Shown here piece after piece: positions 17,830 to 25,365 of a stretch of DNA of 36,541 bases. A program made the position numbers and the translations under genes. Origin of the DNA: Prochlorococcus sp. scB241_528N17 (GTDB lineage: Bacteria; Cyanobacteriota; Cyanobacteriia; PCC-6307; Cyanobiaceae); contig JFLG01000085.1 of the NCBI GenBank assembly GCA_000634735.1, positions 1 through 36,541 of the forward strand, written 5' to 3'. The notes beneath the pieces were generated by a model. That model saw nothing but the letters and a program-made list of their open reading frames with translations, did no database searches and was not told the DNA's origin. Position 1 is the stretch's first letter; each line of letters starts with the position of its first letter.

Positions 17830-17958
17830 TTAAAAATTTATTTTACTCTGAGCCTTATTAGCCTTTATCAATATTTTTTGTGCTTCGTCTCTTGTAAGGC
17901 ATTTTTCTGCTTTTACATTTAAGTTTTTAAGTTTTTGCAGTTGCTTTGTGTTACTCAT
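17830..17958 (-). CDS. Small basic protein, 42 residues
   Basis: Open frame with ATG at 17956-17958 and an AGG about 10 bases upstream. The peptide is Lys-rich, with KQLQKLKNLNVKAEKCLTRD followed by EAQKILIKANKAQSKINF. It looks like two amphipathic helices. It fills the otherwise empty 288-bp gap between the pirin and DUF1643 genes. No family is recognised. The coding look and RBS give moderate support. Confidence 0.5.
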   Translation of the reverse strand: MSNTKQLQKLKNLNVKAEKCLTRDEAQKILIKANKAQSKINF

Positions 17959-18023
17959 AATTTAACCTGTTCTTAACTCTATTTTAACATAAGTTTAAAT
18001 TAATCGCCTCTTAAACCTTGGCA

Positions 18024-18566
18024 TCAAATCGTTTTTACAGCTTTGAGAATGGAATTATCAGAACAGTATAGAGGATGTATTGGATTATCTTTGATTGTTT
18101 TCTTAATTAAAAGCGGTCCCAAAGGATTATCAAAATTATTTTTTCTGATTGAGTTATATTGCATTATTTTTTTTGATATTCTTTTATTTCTATTTAGAAA
18201 TTTTCCTTTGTTACCCCAACCTAACCATAAATCACAATTTTTATTTTCAGACCAGTGTTTTAAGTTTTTATAAATATGATTATTGTTTAGATAACCCACA
18301 GGGTTTTTATGCTTGAAAAGTTTTGCTGGTTTGCTTGAAATAAGAGCAAATAGATTTATTAATTTTACTTTGCCGTAATTATTGTTTTTCGAAATTTTGA
18401 TTATCTTTTTTGTTGTGTTGTCCAAGAAAACTTCATCCGATAATGAGGGATTTAAACCAATAAAGATAACCTCTTTTTTAGATTTAGAAATCTTATAACT
18501 TAAACTCCATCTATATAGTTTGTTAGCACTTATTAAACAATTTCTTTCTAGAGATAAATTGTTCAA
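18024..18566 (-). CDS. DUF1643 family protein
   Basis: A 180-residue protein with the DUF1643 core. It has VIFIGLNPSLSDEVFLDNTT near residues 32-52, VKLINLFALISSKP around 70-80, CDLWLGWGNKG and a C-terminal NPIHPLYCSDNS. The domain is widespread, often in phages and mobile regions, with no proven function. The ATG overlaps the stop of the upstream DUF2214 gene by 4 bp (ATGA type), so the two are translationally coupled. Basic composition (many Lys, Asn) follows the general AT bias. Confidence 0.85.
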   Translation of the reverse strand: MNNLSLERNCLISANKLYRWSLSYKISKSKKEVIFIGLNPSLSDEVFLDNTTKKIIKISKNNNYGKVKLINLFALISSKPAKLFKHKNPVGYLNNNHIYKNLKHWSENKNCDLWLGWGNKGKFLNRNKRISKKIMQYNSIRKNNFDNPLGPLLIKKTIKDNPIHPLYCSDNSILKAVKTI

Positions 18567-19048
18567 CCTAAACCTACACCTCTAGCCATGAGAGTGGCAA
18601 AGAAAGGTATTGTTGCAAAGCCTACTAATTCAGTAGTAATGATTAGTCTGAACCTCTTAACTAGATTTTCAGATATTTCCGGCAATTTATTCTTACTTAA
18701 TGGAATGGCCCATAAGATATAGGTTGTTGTTGGATATAAAGAAAGTAAACCTACTAGAATGTAAAGAGAAACTTTTATCCAAAAAACAGGATTACCTGTA
18801 TAAAAATCACCTCCTTGACCAAAATACTTAACACGCAAAATCCCAGTAACCAATATTGCAACCCCTGCCAGACCATAGACCACATCAGCAATTATCATTG
18901 AAATCGTCTCATTTCTATTAAGACCTACTTTGAGAGTCAATCTTTCAAATAAAAGGGAACCGAAACACAATATAATTCCTAAATAATGAACATATGCTAC
19001 TAATGCACTTTTAGCAATTTCACCTGTTAATAAAGTTCCTAATAACAT
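18563..19048 (-). CDS. DUF2214 family membrane protein
   Basis: A 161-residue protein with four hydrophobic helices. ALVAYVHYLGIILCFGSLLF holds the conserved His. DVVYGLAGVAILVTGILRV is the second helix, followed by GGDFYTGNPVFWIKVSLYIL and a C-terminal FRLIITTELVGFATIPFFAT. This is the DUF2214 layout seen in cyanobacteria and proteobacteria. Its role is unknown; the internal YVHYLG and G.G.FY.GN blocks resemble small haem or quinone-binding membrane proteins, which is only a guess. It leads the overlapping pair with the DUF1643 gene. Confidence 0.87.
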   Translation of the reverse strand: MLLGTLLTGEIAKSALVAYVHYLGIILCFGSLLFERLTLKVGLNRNETISMIIADVVYGLAGVAILVTGILRVKYFGQGGDFYTGNPVFWIKVSLYILVGLLSLYPTTTYILWAIPLSKNKLPEISENLVKRFRLIITTELVGFATIPFFATLMARGVGLG

Positions 19049-19135
19049 TTTCTAGTCAAAATTTATACAATACTAACCACCAAATGAAGAATTTGTTTAG
19101 AAATAAATTAATAACTTAAAAGCAAGGTATTAAAT

Positions 19136-19885
19136 CTAAGATTCTAAATACCTTTTCTGGCCATCTTCAAAAAAATCCTTTTTATTCCATACTTCGATTA
19201 CATCTGGGAAGTGTTTTTCCATACAATTATCACAAACCCCATGACTGAATCTAATATCACTAATTTTCGAAAGATATTTTTCTAAATGCATCCAATCGCC
19301 CTCCTTATTTTTCACTTCTCTACAATATGAACATACAGATAAAATCCCTTCCTGTTTATGTAAATTAGACAATGCATCTAGCAAATTTAATGACTTTTTT
19401 CTAAGCTCTAAAAATGAAACTATTTGCTTGGATAATAATTCCATAATATTAAATTGTTGTGTAGTTAGATTTCCTGGCTTTCTATCTATTACACAAAGAG
19501 TTCCAAGCTTATTACCATCACTATTTCTAAGGGGAAAACCTGCATAAAAACGAATCTTTGGGTCTCCAGTTACCAATGGATTATTTATAAATCTTTCATC
19601 TTGGAAAGCATCATGAATAATTAATGGACTATTTTCTTTTATTGCATGTGTACAAAAAGACCAATCCCTTCTAGTTTCTGATATTTGAAGTCCTATTTTG
19701 GATTTAAACCATTGTTTATCTTTGTCTACCAAAGTCATTAAAGAAATAGGTACATTACAGGTTGTAGCAGCAATTTTTGTAATATCGTCATAACATGATT
19801 CTGGCTTGGTTCCCAAAATCCTATATTCTGCTAAAGCTTTTAATCTTCTTTCTTCTTCTTCTTTTTTTGATACAAGATTCTGCAT
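19136..19885 (-). CDS. GAF-domain protein with C-terminal zinc-like Cys cluster
   Basis: The 249-residue protein has a short helical start (EEEERRLKALAEYRILGTKP), then a GAF domain over about residues 30-160. Its blocks include ISLMTLVDKDKQWFKS, WSFCTHAIKENSPLII and GDPKIRFYAGFPLRNSDG. GTLCVIDRKPGNLT follows; it is typical of the two-component-associated GAF group. After a helical linker a small motif follows: CSYCREVKNKEGDWMHLEKY, then FSHGVCDNCMEKHFPD (C185, C188, C218, C221, with H215). That motif is also found at the ends of PAS/GAF and response-regulator proteins. There is no kinase, cyclase or DNA-binding domain, so it may be an orphan sensor. Confidence 0.88.
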   Translation of the reverse strand: MQNLVSKKEEEERRLKALAEYRILGTKPESCYDDITKIAATTCNVPISLMTLVDKDKQWFKSKIGLQISETRRDWSFCTHAIKENSPLIIHDAFQDERFINNPLVTGDPKIRFYAGFPLRNSDGNKLGTLCVIDRKPGNLTTQQFNIMELLSKQIVSFLELRKKSLNLLDALSNLHKQEGILSVCSYCREVKNKEGDWMHLEKYLSKISDIRFSHGVCDNCMEKHFPDVIEVWNKKDFFEDGQKRYLES

Positions 19886-19971
19886 TAATCTTCACCAATA
19901 ATTAAAACTTTAAAATTAAAGTTTCTTCAAAAAACTTTTTCCTTCTAATACTTAATAAAAAAAAGATAAAC

Positions 19972-20001
19972 TTATTGATTTGTTACTTATTGATTAGTTA
20001 C
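19972..20001. repeat. Tandem 15-bp direct repeat
   Basis: TTATTGATTTGTTAC is followed directly by TTATTGATTAGTTAC (one mismatch), ending right at the stop codon of the flavoprotein gene. It is likely slippage in AT-rich DNA. Confidence 0.6.
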
Positions 20002-21234
20002 TTAATGTTTTAACTTTGAGACTGCCATCCCAGCGATCCATCCACTTGTCCAACAATGTTGAAAATTAAATCCACCTGTGATCCCATCAACATCTAAAAC
20101 TTCTCCAGAAAAAAATAATCCTGGACAGATTAAGCTCTCCATACTTTTAAAATTCACTTCATTAATTTTTACGCCTCCAGAAGTAACAAATTCCTCACCA
20201 AATGGTCCTTTGCCCGAAATTATATATTTGTCCTTCATTAGAATATTTATCATTTTCTCTCTTTCATCCGCTAGTAAATCAGCCCACTTTTTCTCTTTAT
20301 CAATACCTATTTTATTTAATAAAAAAATCCATAATCTTTTTGTTAATAGTGGAACAGGTCTACTGTTAATTAGATTCACCTTGCCTTTATTTAATCTTAA
20401 ATAGTTAACTTTTTCTTTTAACTCCTCATAACTTAAAGCAGACCATTTAATGATTAGATTAAATTTATATTTTTGGCTATAAAGTTCCCTTGCTGCAATT
20501 GATGAAAGTTTTAATACTGCTGGTCCACTAAAACCCCAATGAGTTATTAGTAAATCGCCTCTATTTTGAAAATTCTTATTGTTTAATTCAATTTCTATAT
20601 CTATGCCCTTTATTGATACCCCACTACATTCATCCAAATTTGGTTCTTTTGTAGAAAAAGTAAAAAGCGATGGAACAGGTTTAACAATATTATGTCCAAG
20701 ATTTTGAGCTAATTTATATCCGCTTGGATTACCTCCAGTTGAAAGAATAATATTTTTTGAAGCTATCTTTGCTTTTTGAAGACTAAAAATATTGAATATA
20801 TTATCTGGAGTTTTTGAAATTTCTTTTACAAAAAATTTTGTTAATATCTCTACGTTTTTTGATAATGCACTTTTTCTCAAACAATCAATAACATCTGAAG
20901 AAGAATTAGATACTGGGAATACTCTTAGATCTTCCTCAATTTTTAATTTTAACCCTTTTTTCTCAAACCAATCGTATACATCTCCAGCAGCAAAACGATT
21001 AAATGATTCCAAGAGCTGAATTCCACCTCTGGGGTAATTCTCAATTAGTTCATTCGGTATCCATGTCGCATTAGTGACGTTACATCTTCCCCCTCCACTA
21101 ATCCTTACTTTCTCCATAAGTTTTGAAGTGCCTTCAAGAATTATTATTCTTTTAACTCCATTTTCAGCAGCAGTAATTGCTGTCATAAAACCGGCTGCAC
21201 CACCTCCAACAACTGCCAAATCAAAAGGTTCCAA
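20002..21234 (-). CDS. HI0933/BaiN-type NAD(P)/FAD-dependent oxidoreductase
   Basis: A 410-residue flavoprotein. The N-terminal dinucleotide motif is LAVVGGGAAGFMTAITAAE (GxGxxG) and is followed by KVRISGGGRCNVTNA, the hallmark of the HI0933 family. A second FAD block is NIILSTGGNPSGYKLAQNLG. The C-terminal FSGEVLDVDGITGGFNFQHC and WTSGWIAGM close the FAD site. The family includes BaiN-like reductases; the substrate here is unknown. The start is TTG (21232-21234), immediately before the conserved first strand. No neighbouring gene suggests a pathway. Confidence 0.93.
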   Translation of the reverse strand: MEPFDLAVVGGGAAGFMTAITAAENGVKRIIILEGTSKLMEKVRISGGGRCNVTNATWIPNELIENYPRGGIQLLESFNRFAAGDVYDWFEKKGLKLKIEEDLRVFPVSNSSSDVIDCLRKSALSKNVEILTKFFVKEISKTPDNIFNIFSLQKAKIASKNIILSTGGNPSGYKLAQNLGHNIVKPVPSLFTFSTKEPNLDECSGVSIKGIDIEIELNNKNFQNRGDLLITHWGFSGPAVLKLSSIAARELYSQKYKFNLIIKWSALSYEELKEKVNYLRLNKGKVNLINSRPVPLLTKRLWIFLLNKIGIDKEKKWADLLADEREKMINILMKDKYIISGKGPFGEEFVTSGGVKINEVNFKSMESLICPGLFFSGEVLDVDGITGGFNFQHCWTSGWIAGMAVSKLKH

Positions 21235-21420
21235 AAACTTATTATTTAATATGCTTCAATCTGATAATAGCAAGGAGTTTGAAAGAAAAATTACTCCAAA
21301 AACCATAAAAAATAAATAAGAAAACTTAAAAAAATGCAAAATAGATAGCTGTAATTCACTAATTTTTAAATTTCTAAAAAAATCAACGCAGTCGTTATTT
21401 TTATGCTTTAACTTGATTAA

Positions 21421-21657
21421 ATGAGTCTAATATTTTCTTACGTTAAATATTCTGAGGCCAGTTTTCCTATGACTGGTCAATATACTGCTCTTCTTTTAAT
21501 AACTTCTGTTATTTGGGTTCTACTTTGGTTCGGATATAGACAAAATAAGATAAATGATGAGATCAAGAAAAAAGAAAAAGAAGAAAGAATTAATGCAAAA
21601 GTTCAAAGAAGAAAGAAGTTAGAGAGTTTGTACCCTACTAATAAAAAAACTGTTTAA
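21421..21657 (+). CDS. Small one-helix membrane protein with long basic tail
   Basis: A 78-residue protein. A short polar N-terminus leads into one hydrophobic helix (ALLLITSVIWVLLWFGY). A highly charged coiled-coil-like tail follows (KINDEIKKKEKEERINAKVQ), then RRKKLESLYPTNKKTV. The tail end resembles that of the small protein at 10725. It probably sits in the thylakoid or plasma membrane with the charged tail in the cytoplasm. No family name is recognised. Confidence 0.75.
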   Translation: MSLIFSYVKYSEASFPMTGQYTALLLITSVIWVLLWFGYRQNKINDEIKKKEKEERINAKVQRRKKLESLYPTNKKTV

Positions 21658-21677
21658 AATAAATTATTTTAGAAAAT

Positions 21678-21776
21678 ATGACAAAAAATAATTTGAAATC
21701 ACTAATTCAGTACTTACCAGGGATTTTGATTCTTATTTATGTATTCTTTTTAGCATTTACTCAATTTATAAAATAA
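21678..21776 (+). CDS. One-helix microprotein, 32 residues
   Basis: ATG-started frame 20 bp after the upstream small gene. The peptide has a polar start (TKNNLKSLIQYLP) and a single hydrophobic helix (GILILIYVFFLAFTQFIK). It is likely co-transcribed with the gene before it and with the transporter 21 bp downstream. Microproteins of this size are common in picocyanobacteria. Confidence 0.5.
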   Translation: MTKNNLKSLIQYLPGILILIYVFFLAFTQFIK

Positions 21777-21797
21777 AATTTCTAAAAATTATTCGTT

Positions 21798-22670
21798 TTG
21801 ATTGGAATCCTTTCTGCTTTTGGAGCTGCTACATCTTGGACATATGCGTGCTTTGTTTGGCGCGCGCAAACTCAAAAATATAAATCAATAGATATTAATT
21901 TAACAAAAAATATAATAGCTTTTTTAATTTTTATACCTGCTTTTATCAATCTAAGTTCTACAATTGTATTAAAAAACATATTTATACTACTAATTAGTGG
22001 AATAATAGGTATTGGTTTAGGTGATACTTTCTATTTAAAGTCACTACAAACAATTGGCACAAGAAAAACTTTATCTATAGAAACTCTTTCCCCATTAATG
22101 GCAGCTTTGTCAGGAGAATTTTTTATTAATGAAAATTTAACAACTAAATCATGGGTTGGAATAATTATAGTAACGATTTCGCTATTCATAATTCTCAGAA
22201 AAGGTAACGATTTTAAAGAGGGAAACTCCTCTTTCTCAGAAAAAAATAACTTTAAGATTTTTGCTTTTCCTTTTTTATCAGTTTTATGTGCTGTTCTTGG
22301 AGGTCTTTTATCAAGGATGGTTTTCCTGCAAAGCAATTTATCTCCTTTCCTTACAACTGAAATAAGATTATTAGGTGCAATATTTTTTTTAATTAGTCTA
22401 AAAGGATTTAAGATTAATTTTTTCTTAAAAAAAATAGAAAAAGAACAACAAAAAAGATTTTTGATTTCAATAATTCTTGGAACAAATATAGGAATATTGC
22501 TACAGCAAGTTGTTTTTAAAACCCTTCCCATAGGAGTAGGATGGGCTTTATTAAGCACATCTCCAGTAATTTCCTTATTTTTTGCTAAAAATGAGGAAAG
22601 AGAAATTACCAAAAAAATAATATTTTTTACTTGTTTTTTATTTTTTGGCTTGACATTAATAATTCTTTAA
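21798..22670 (+). CDS. EamA/DMT-superfamily transporter
   Basis: A 290-residue protein with about ten hydrophobic helices in two repeats, as in the drug/metabolite transporter superfamily. Each half carries an EamA-like end. The first is ETLSPLMAALSGEFFINENL with TTKSWVGIIIVTISLFIILR; the second is LLSTSPVISLFFAKNEERE with a closing hydrophobic helix. The loop GIIGIGLGDTFYLKSL is typical of the fourth helix. The substrate (amino acid, metabolite or drug) cannot be read. The start is TTG 21798 without a clear Shine-Dalgarno. Confidence 0.9.
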   Translation: MIGILSAFGAATSWTYACFVWRAQTQKYKSIDINLTKNIIAFLIFIPAFINLSSTIVLKNIFILLISGIIGIGLGDTFYLKSLQTIGTRKTLSIETLSPLMAALSGEFFINENLTTKSWVGIIIVTISLFIILRKGNDFKEGNSSFSEKNNFKIFAFPFLSVLCAVLGGLLSRMVFLQSNLSPFLTTEIRLLGAIFFLISLKGFKINFFLKKIEKEQQKRFLISIILGTNIGILLQQVVFKTLPIGVGWALLSTSPVISLFFAKNEEREITKKIIFFTCFLFFGLTLIIL

Positions 22671-22748
22671 TCTCAGTTTAAATGTAAAAAATACTCATGT
22701 TAATAGAAATCAGATTAAATAAAATTAGCCTATAAACACTCAGAACCA

Positions 22749-22865
22749 ATGAAAATTTTAAAGAAAAAAAGACTAGGCACAATGGAGGTTTATGTAATTT
22801 TTCTAAGCTGTATTTATGCAGGCTTTATAGGTTATAAATCTCTATTAAATGTTTTATTTGCTTGA
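22749..22865 (+). CDS. One-helix microprotein, 38 residues
   Basis: ATG-started frame encoding a strongly basic N-terminus (KILKKKRLGTMEV) and one hydrophobic helix (YVIFLSCIYAGFIGYKSLL). It ends 2 bp before the convergent small gene at 22868. No family is recognised; the positive-inside pattern supports a real membrane peptide. Confidence 0.5.
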   Translation: MKILKKKRLGTMEVYVIFLSCIYAGFIGYKSLLNVLFA

Positions 22866-22867
22866 AA

Positions 22868-23002
22868 TTAATTAATTCTTTCTAATGATTTAATCAACTT
22901 ACCTCCATCTTGGTCATCATCATCGTTAGAAGCAAAAAATAAAAAAAATATCCCTAGAGAAGCTATAGATAATGAAATTGACAAAACAGAAAGCTCGTCC
23001 AT
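22868..23002 (-). CDS. One-helix microprotein with DDDDQDGG motif
   Basis: A 44-residue frame: a single hydrophobic helix (LSISLSIASLGIFFLFFA) followed by the acidic stretch NDDDDQDGGKLIKSLERIN. The acid-rich motif and its place right after the helix match the larger microprotein at 24138 (FDDDNNDDQDGGMLIPAY). The shared DDQDGG.LI core marks a family. Asp clusters could bind Ca or Mg or contact a basic partner; that is inference. ATG start at 23000-23002. Confidence 0.65.
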   Translation of the reverse strand: MDELSVLSISLSIASLGIFFLFFASNDDDDQDGGKLIKSLERIN

Positions 23003-23119
23003 AAATTTTAATTTTTTTTATGATAAACCAAAAAAAATAAAAGACAGTAAACAAATACACATTCTTTCAAATATGAATTTCCTTTATTTGTAAAATAAGG
23101 AAAATATCTGAACTATTTC

Positions 23120-23395
23120 GTGAAAGTCATAATCACTTCCCCTTGTAGTGCAAGCATAATAATTCAGTATGGAATAAAAAGTTGGCCTATTTGGGAATGT
23201 GAGCCAAGTAAATTTCAATGGAATTACGATGATAAAGAAATTTGCTTAATTATTGAAGGCCAAGCGAAAATTAGTACGAAAAACGGTGACATTTACTTTA
23301 TTAAAGCTGGAGATCTTGTTGAGTTCCCTGCTGGACTTTACTGCGAATGGGAAATAACCAAAAGTATTAAAAAACATTATCGATTGGGCAGCTAG
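23120..23395 (+). CDS. Small cupin-domain protein
   Basis: A 91-residue single cupin of the DUF861/Cupin_3 type. Its blocks are SWPIWECEPSKFQWNYDDKE, ICLIIEGQAKISTKNGDIY and FIKAGDLVEFPAGLYCEWEI. The first supplies the W...E.....W pattern and the last two form the G(X)5HXH-like barrel region of this group, which usually lacks classical His. Members include ureidoglycine aminohydrolase relatives and many of unknown function. The start is GTG 23120. There is no neighbour to suggest a pathway. Confidence 0.85.
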   Translation: MKVIITSPCSASIIIQYGIKSWPIWECEPSKFQWNYDDKEICLIIEGQAKISTKNGDIYFIKAGDLVEFPAGLYCEWEITKSIKKHYRLGS

Positions 23396-23487
23396 ATTTA
23401 AGAAATAAGATTTTTTCTTTCTTTACTGCTAAGTCAATGCAGATAAAATAGAGATAATAAATAATCCTCAAAAGGGGAACTAATATT

Positions 23488-23658
23488 ATGCCTTTTACTG
23501 ATCAAGAATATTTTGAGGTTATTGAAAAAAACGAAATAGTAAAAAAAGCTTTTGAAAATATTAAGCAAATTTGCATTGATTTGCAAAAACAAACAAATTG
23601 TCCTGAAGAGGACCTAAAAGATTTTCTTGAGTTTATTTCTAAACAATGGAATAAGTAA
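23488..23658 (+). CDS. Small acidic helical protein, 56 residues
   Basis: ATG-started frame with a good Shine-Dalgarno (AGGGGA at 23473-23478). The peptide is helical and charged: PFTDQEYFEVIEKNEIVKK, then AFENIKQICIDLQKQ, then NCPEEDLKDFLEFISKQWNK. Two Cys are present. A hairpin terminator follows at 23717, supporting a one-gene transcript. No family is recognised. Confidence 0.65.
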   Translation: MPFTDQEYFEVIEKNEIVKKAFENIKQICIDLQKQTNCPEEDLKDFLEFISKQWNK

Positions 23659-23716
23659 TAATTAACAACCCTTTTAAGAATACTAGATTTAAAATCTCAA
23701 ATTTAGTTTTCTCACA

Positions 23717-23744
23717 GAATTAGTTTTAATCTAATTCCCTTTTT
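23717..23744 (+). terminator. Rho-independent terminator, plus strand
   Basis: GAATTAG (23717-23723), seven-base loop, CTAATTC (23731-23737), then CCTTTTT. It ends the small gene at 23488 and overlaps the last codons of the convergent gene at 23726. Confidence 0.65.
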
Positions 23745-23857
23745 GGTTTTGTATTGATACTGGAAGTTCCCTTAGCAGCAGAAACAAAGAAAAAGAAGCC
23801 TACAATTCCTGATATACCAAATATTGCAGCTAAAGGATCAAAAGTGAAAGAAAACAT
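23726..23857 (-). CDS. One-helix microprotein, 43 residues
   Basis: From ATG 23857 the peptide reads FSFTFDPLAAIFGISGIVGF and continues FFFVSAAKGTSS, then a basic tail NTKPKRELD. A single Gly-containing hydrophobic helix with an out-facing FDPLAA start looks like small photosynthetic-membrane subunits, but none is matched. A TTG-type longer frame to 23908 exists. Its 3' end overlaps a plus-strand terminator. Confidence 0.6.
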   Translation of the reverse strand: MFSFTFDPLAAIFGISGIVGFFFFVSAAKGTSSINTKPKRELD

Positions 23858-24137
23858 AGAATTTATAAAATCAAGATAAATAATAGTTTTTGAATCAAAA
23901 TTGTACAATTATTGTTAAGTATAAAAAATAACAATAACGCGATTCATTATGTCATTATTAGTTTCTCATAAGGTTCAAAAAATTATTATTCACATTTATA
24001 TTGAAGAATAAAAATATCAATAAATACTAAAGATTTATTCGTGCGACAGAGAAAAGTTTAAAAAATATTTATAGAAATATTGAATAACACTTCTTGGAGG
24101 ATCCACAATTGTTGTTTCTTTAGATTAGTATCAACTT

Positions 24138-24320
24138 ATGACAGATTTTTACTCAGCCTCTTCCTCAGTAAGCCCTTTTACAGCTATATTATGGTGTCTT
24201 TATCCAATAGCTGTACTTGTAATCATTGAGTTACTTCTTGGAGGCGGGTTTGATGATGATAATAATGACGATCAAGATGGTGGAATGCTTATACCTGCTT
24301 ATTCAAGATCTAATACCTGA
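24138..24320 (+). CDS. One-helix membrane protein with DDQDGG motif, 60 residues
   Basis: A Ser-rich polar start (TDFYSASSSVSPF) leads into one long hydrophobic helix (TAILWCLYPIAVLVIIELLL). Then follow GGGFDDDNNDDQDGGMLIPA and a short YSRSNT tail. The acidic motif repeats that of the protein at 22868. The 5' leader holds a strong GGAGGA at 24095-24100 that serves only a four-codon frame (TTG at 24108), not this ATG. No named family is recognised. Confidence 0.75.
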   Translation: MTDFYSASSSVSPFTAILWCLYPIAVLVIIELLLGGGFDDDNNDDQDGGMLIPAYSRSNT

Positions 24321-24367
24321 AATTATATTGAATTTCAAATTACTATCTCTGAAAAAATTACAGTAAA

Positions 24368-24508
24368 TTGATTAACAATATTGACACTACACATCTATCC
24401 CTAATTACACTTACCATTCTTATCATTTCCTCTCTAACCTGGCTGATCTTAAGAACCCTTAATGAAGGGAGAAAAGCTTTAACAGATATAAATAAAGATA
24501 AATCGTAA
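24368..24508 (+). CDS. One-helix microprotein, 46 residues
   Basis: TTG-started frame. The peptide has a polar start (INNIDTTHLS), one hydrophobic helix (LITLTILIISSLTWLIL) and a basic tail (RTLNEGRKALTDINKDKS). It lies 47 bp after the DDQDGG protein. It is closed by a good terminator at 24551, which supports expression. No ATG is available in frame. Confidence 0.5.
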   Translation: MINNIDTTHLSLITLTILIISSLTWLILRTLNEGRKALTDINKDKS

Positions 24509-24550
24509 AAAACTTAAATAAATACTAGAATTTTAAGGATTACTAAGTTA

Positions 24551-24581
24551 AACAACTACAAATTCATAGTTGTTCCTTTTT
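24551..24581 (+). terminator. Rho-independent terminator
   Basis: AACAACTA (24551-24558), loop of eight, TAGTTGTT (24567-24574), then CCTTTTT. It follows the small gene ending at 24508. Confidence 0.75.
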
Positions 24582-24620
24582 GTGACGTGGCTCTCCTACT
24601 AATTACTTTAATAAATAAAA

Positions 24621-24716
24621 ATGCATCTAAATTCTTTACTTTATATTTGTTCTATATCTTTATTCATTTATATAATGGCGCTATTTTGGAGAGACTTGCC
24701 AAATCAAAAAAAGTAA
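24621..24716 (+). CDS. One-helix microprotein, 31 residues
   Basis: ATG-started frame: HLNSLLYICSISLFIYIMAL followed by FWRDLPNQKK. One helix ends in an aromatic-RD-LP-basic tail. The layout recalls PsbT (which ends FRDPP with a basic tail), but the helix sequence does not match and I do not call it psbT. It could be a thylakoid accessory peptide. It follows a terminator, so it needs its own promoter. Confidence 0.45.
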   Translation: MHLNSLLYICSISLFIYIMALFWRDLPNQKK

Positions 24717-24794
24717 ATAATTAATTTTAAATTTATTGCTTATTAAAATCAATTGAGTTATTAATTAGATATTGGATTTAATTTTTTTATATAA

Positions 24795-24959
24795 ATGCTG
24801 AAAGAATCTTCAAATAACAATAACAAAAATATATTCTCAGAGACTACAAGTATTGCAAAAGAAAAGATGATCTGCAAAGACGGATTCTGTTCATTACCAA
24901 ATAAAGATGAGATCCCAAAACAAGATTCAAATGATATGAATTTATTTGATCCTGTTTAG
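24795..24959 (+). CDS. Small soluble protein with CKDGFC motif, 54 residues
   Basis: ATG-started frame, Asn/Ser/Lys-rich at the start, then ETTSIAKEKMICKDGFCSLP and a tail NKDEIPKQDSNDMNLFDPV. The single CxxxxC pair in a short polar protein suggests a disulfide or metal clip. No membrane helix is present. It does not match a family I can name. Confidence 0.55.
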   Translation: MLKESSNNNNKNIFSETTSIAKEKMICKDGFCSLPNKDEIPKQDSNDMNLFDPV

Positions 24960-25026
24960 GAAATAGATATCACTTTAATAGATTAAAGATTAAATAGAGT
25001 ATGTTCAATTTTTGAATTTTTAATTT

Positions 25027-25362
25027 ATGCTTAATGACTTTTTCAGCGCATATAAAGAGTTTTGGATTAAAGCTACAGACTTCAAAGGATTCACATCTCA
25101 ATCGGACTGGTGGTTAGTTCAACTAGCGAATCTTATAATTTCTTTCCTAACTATCCCAATATTTTTACAAACTTTTGGTTTTAATGCTTATGGATTAGTT
25201 TGTATAATTCCTCAAATAGCTATTGACATAAGAAGAGTCAGAGATTTTGGAAAAGATTGGAAATGGATTTTTATTAATTTAGTACCTATCTTCGGATGGA
25301 TATTGTGGTTCATTTGGTTAGGCTTTGGTAAGACAGGTAATGGGAAAAATAAACTTATATAG
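25027..25362 (+). CDS. DUF805 membrane protein
   Basis: A 111-residue protein of the DUF805 (YhaH-like) family. It starts with FFSAYKEFWIKATDFKGFTS and QSDWW, the family opening. Hydrophobic helices follow at about 30-50 and 80-100. The core includes IAIDIRRVRDFGKDWKWIFI and a closing WLGFGKTGNGKNK. The RR.RD and G..G.N.(Y/K) motifs are the family signatures. Function is unknown. It is convergent with the gene at 25366, with a 3-bp gap. Confidence 0.88.
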   Translation: MLNDFFSAYKEFWIKATDFKGFTSQSDWWLVQLANLIISFLTIPIFLQTFGFNAYGLVCIIPQIAIDIRRVRDFGKDWKWIFINLVPIFGWILWFIWLGFGKTGNGKNKLI

Positions 25363-25365
25363 AAA

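Noticed and set aside
19972..20001. Iterons or an attachment site from the tandem 15-bp repeat
   Set aside because: Only two copies, AT-rich, at a gene end and without an integrase or replication gene; likely slippage.
24621..24716. psbT, from the RD-LP-basic tail of a 31-residue one-helix protein
   Set aside because: The tail only loosely resembles PsbT and the helix does not match; similarity of length and layout is not enough.
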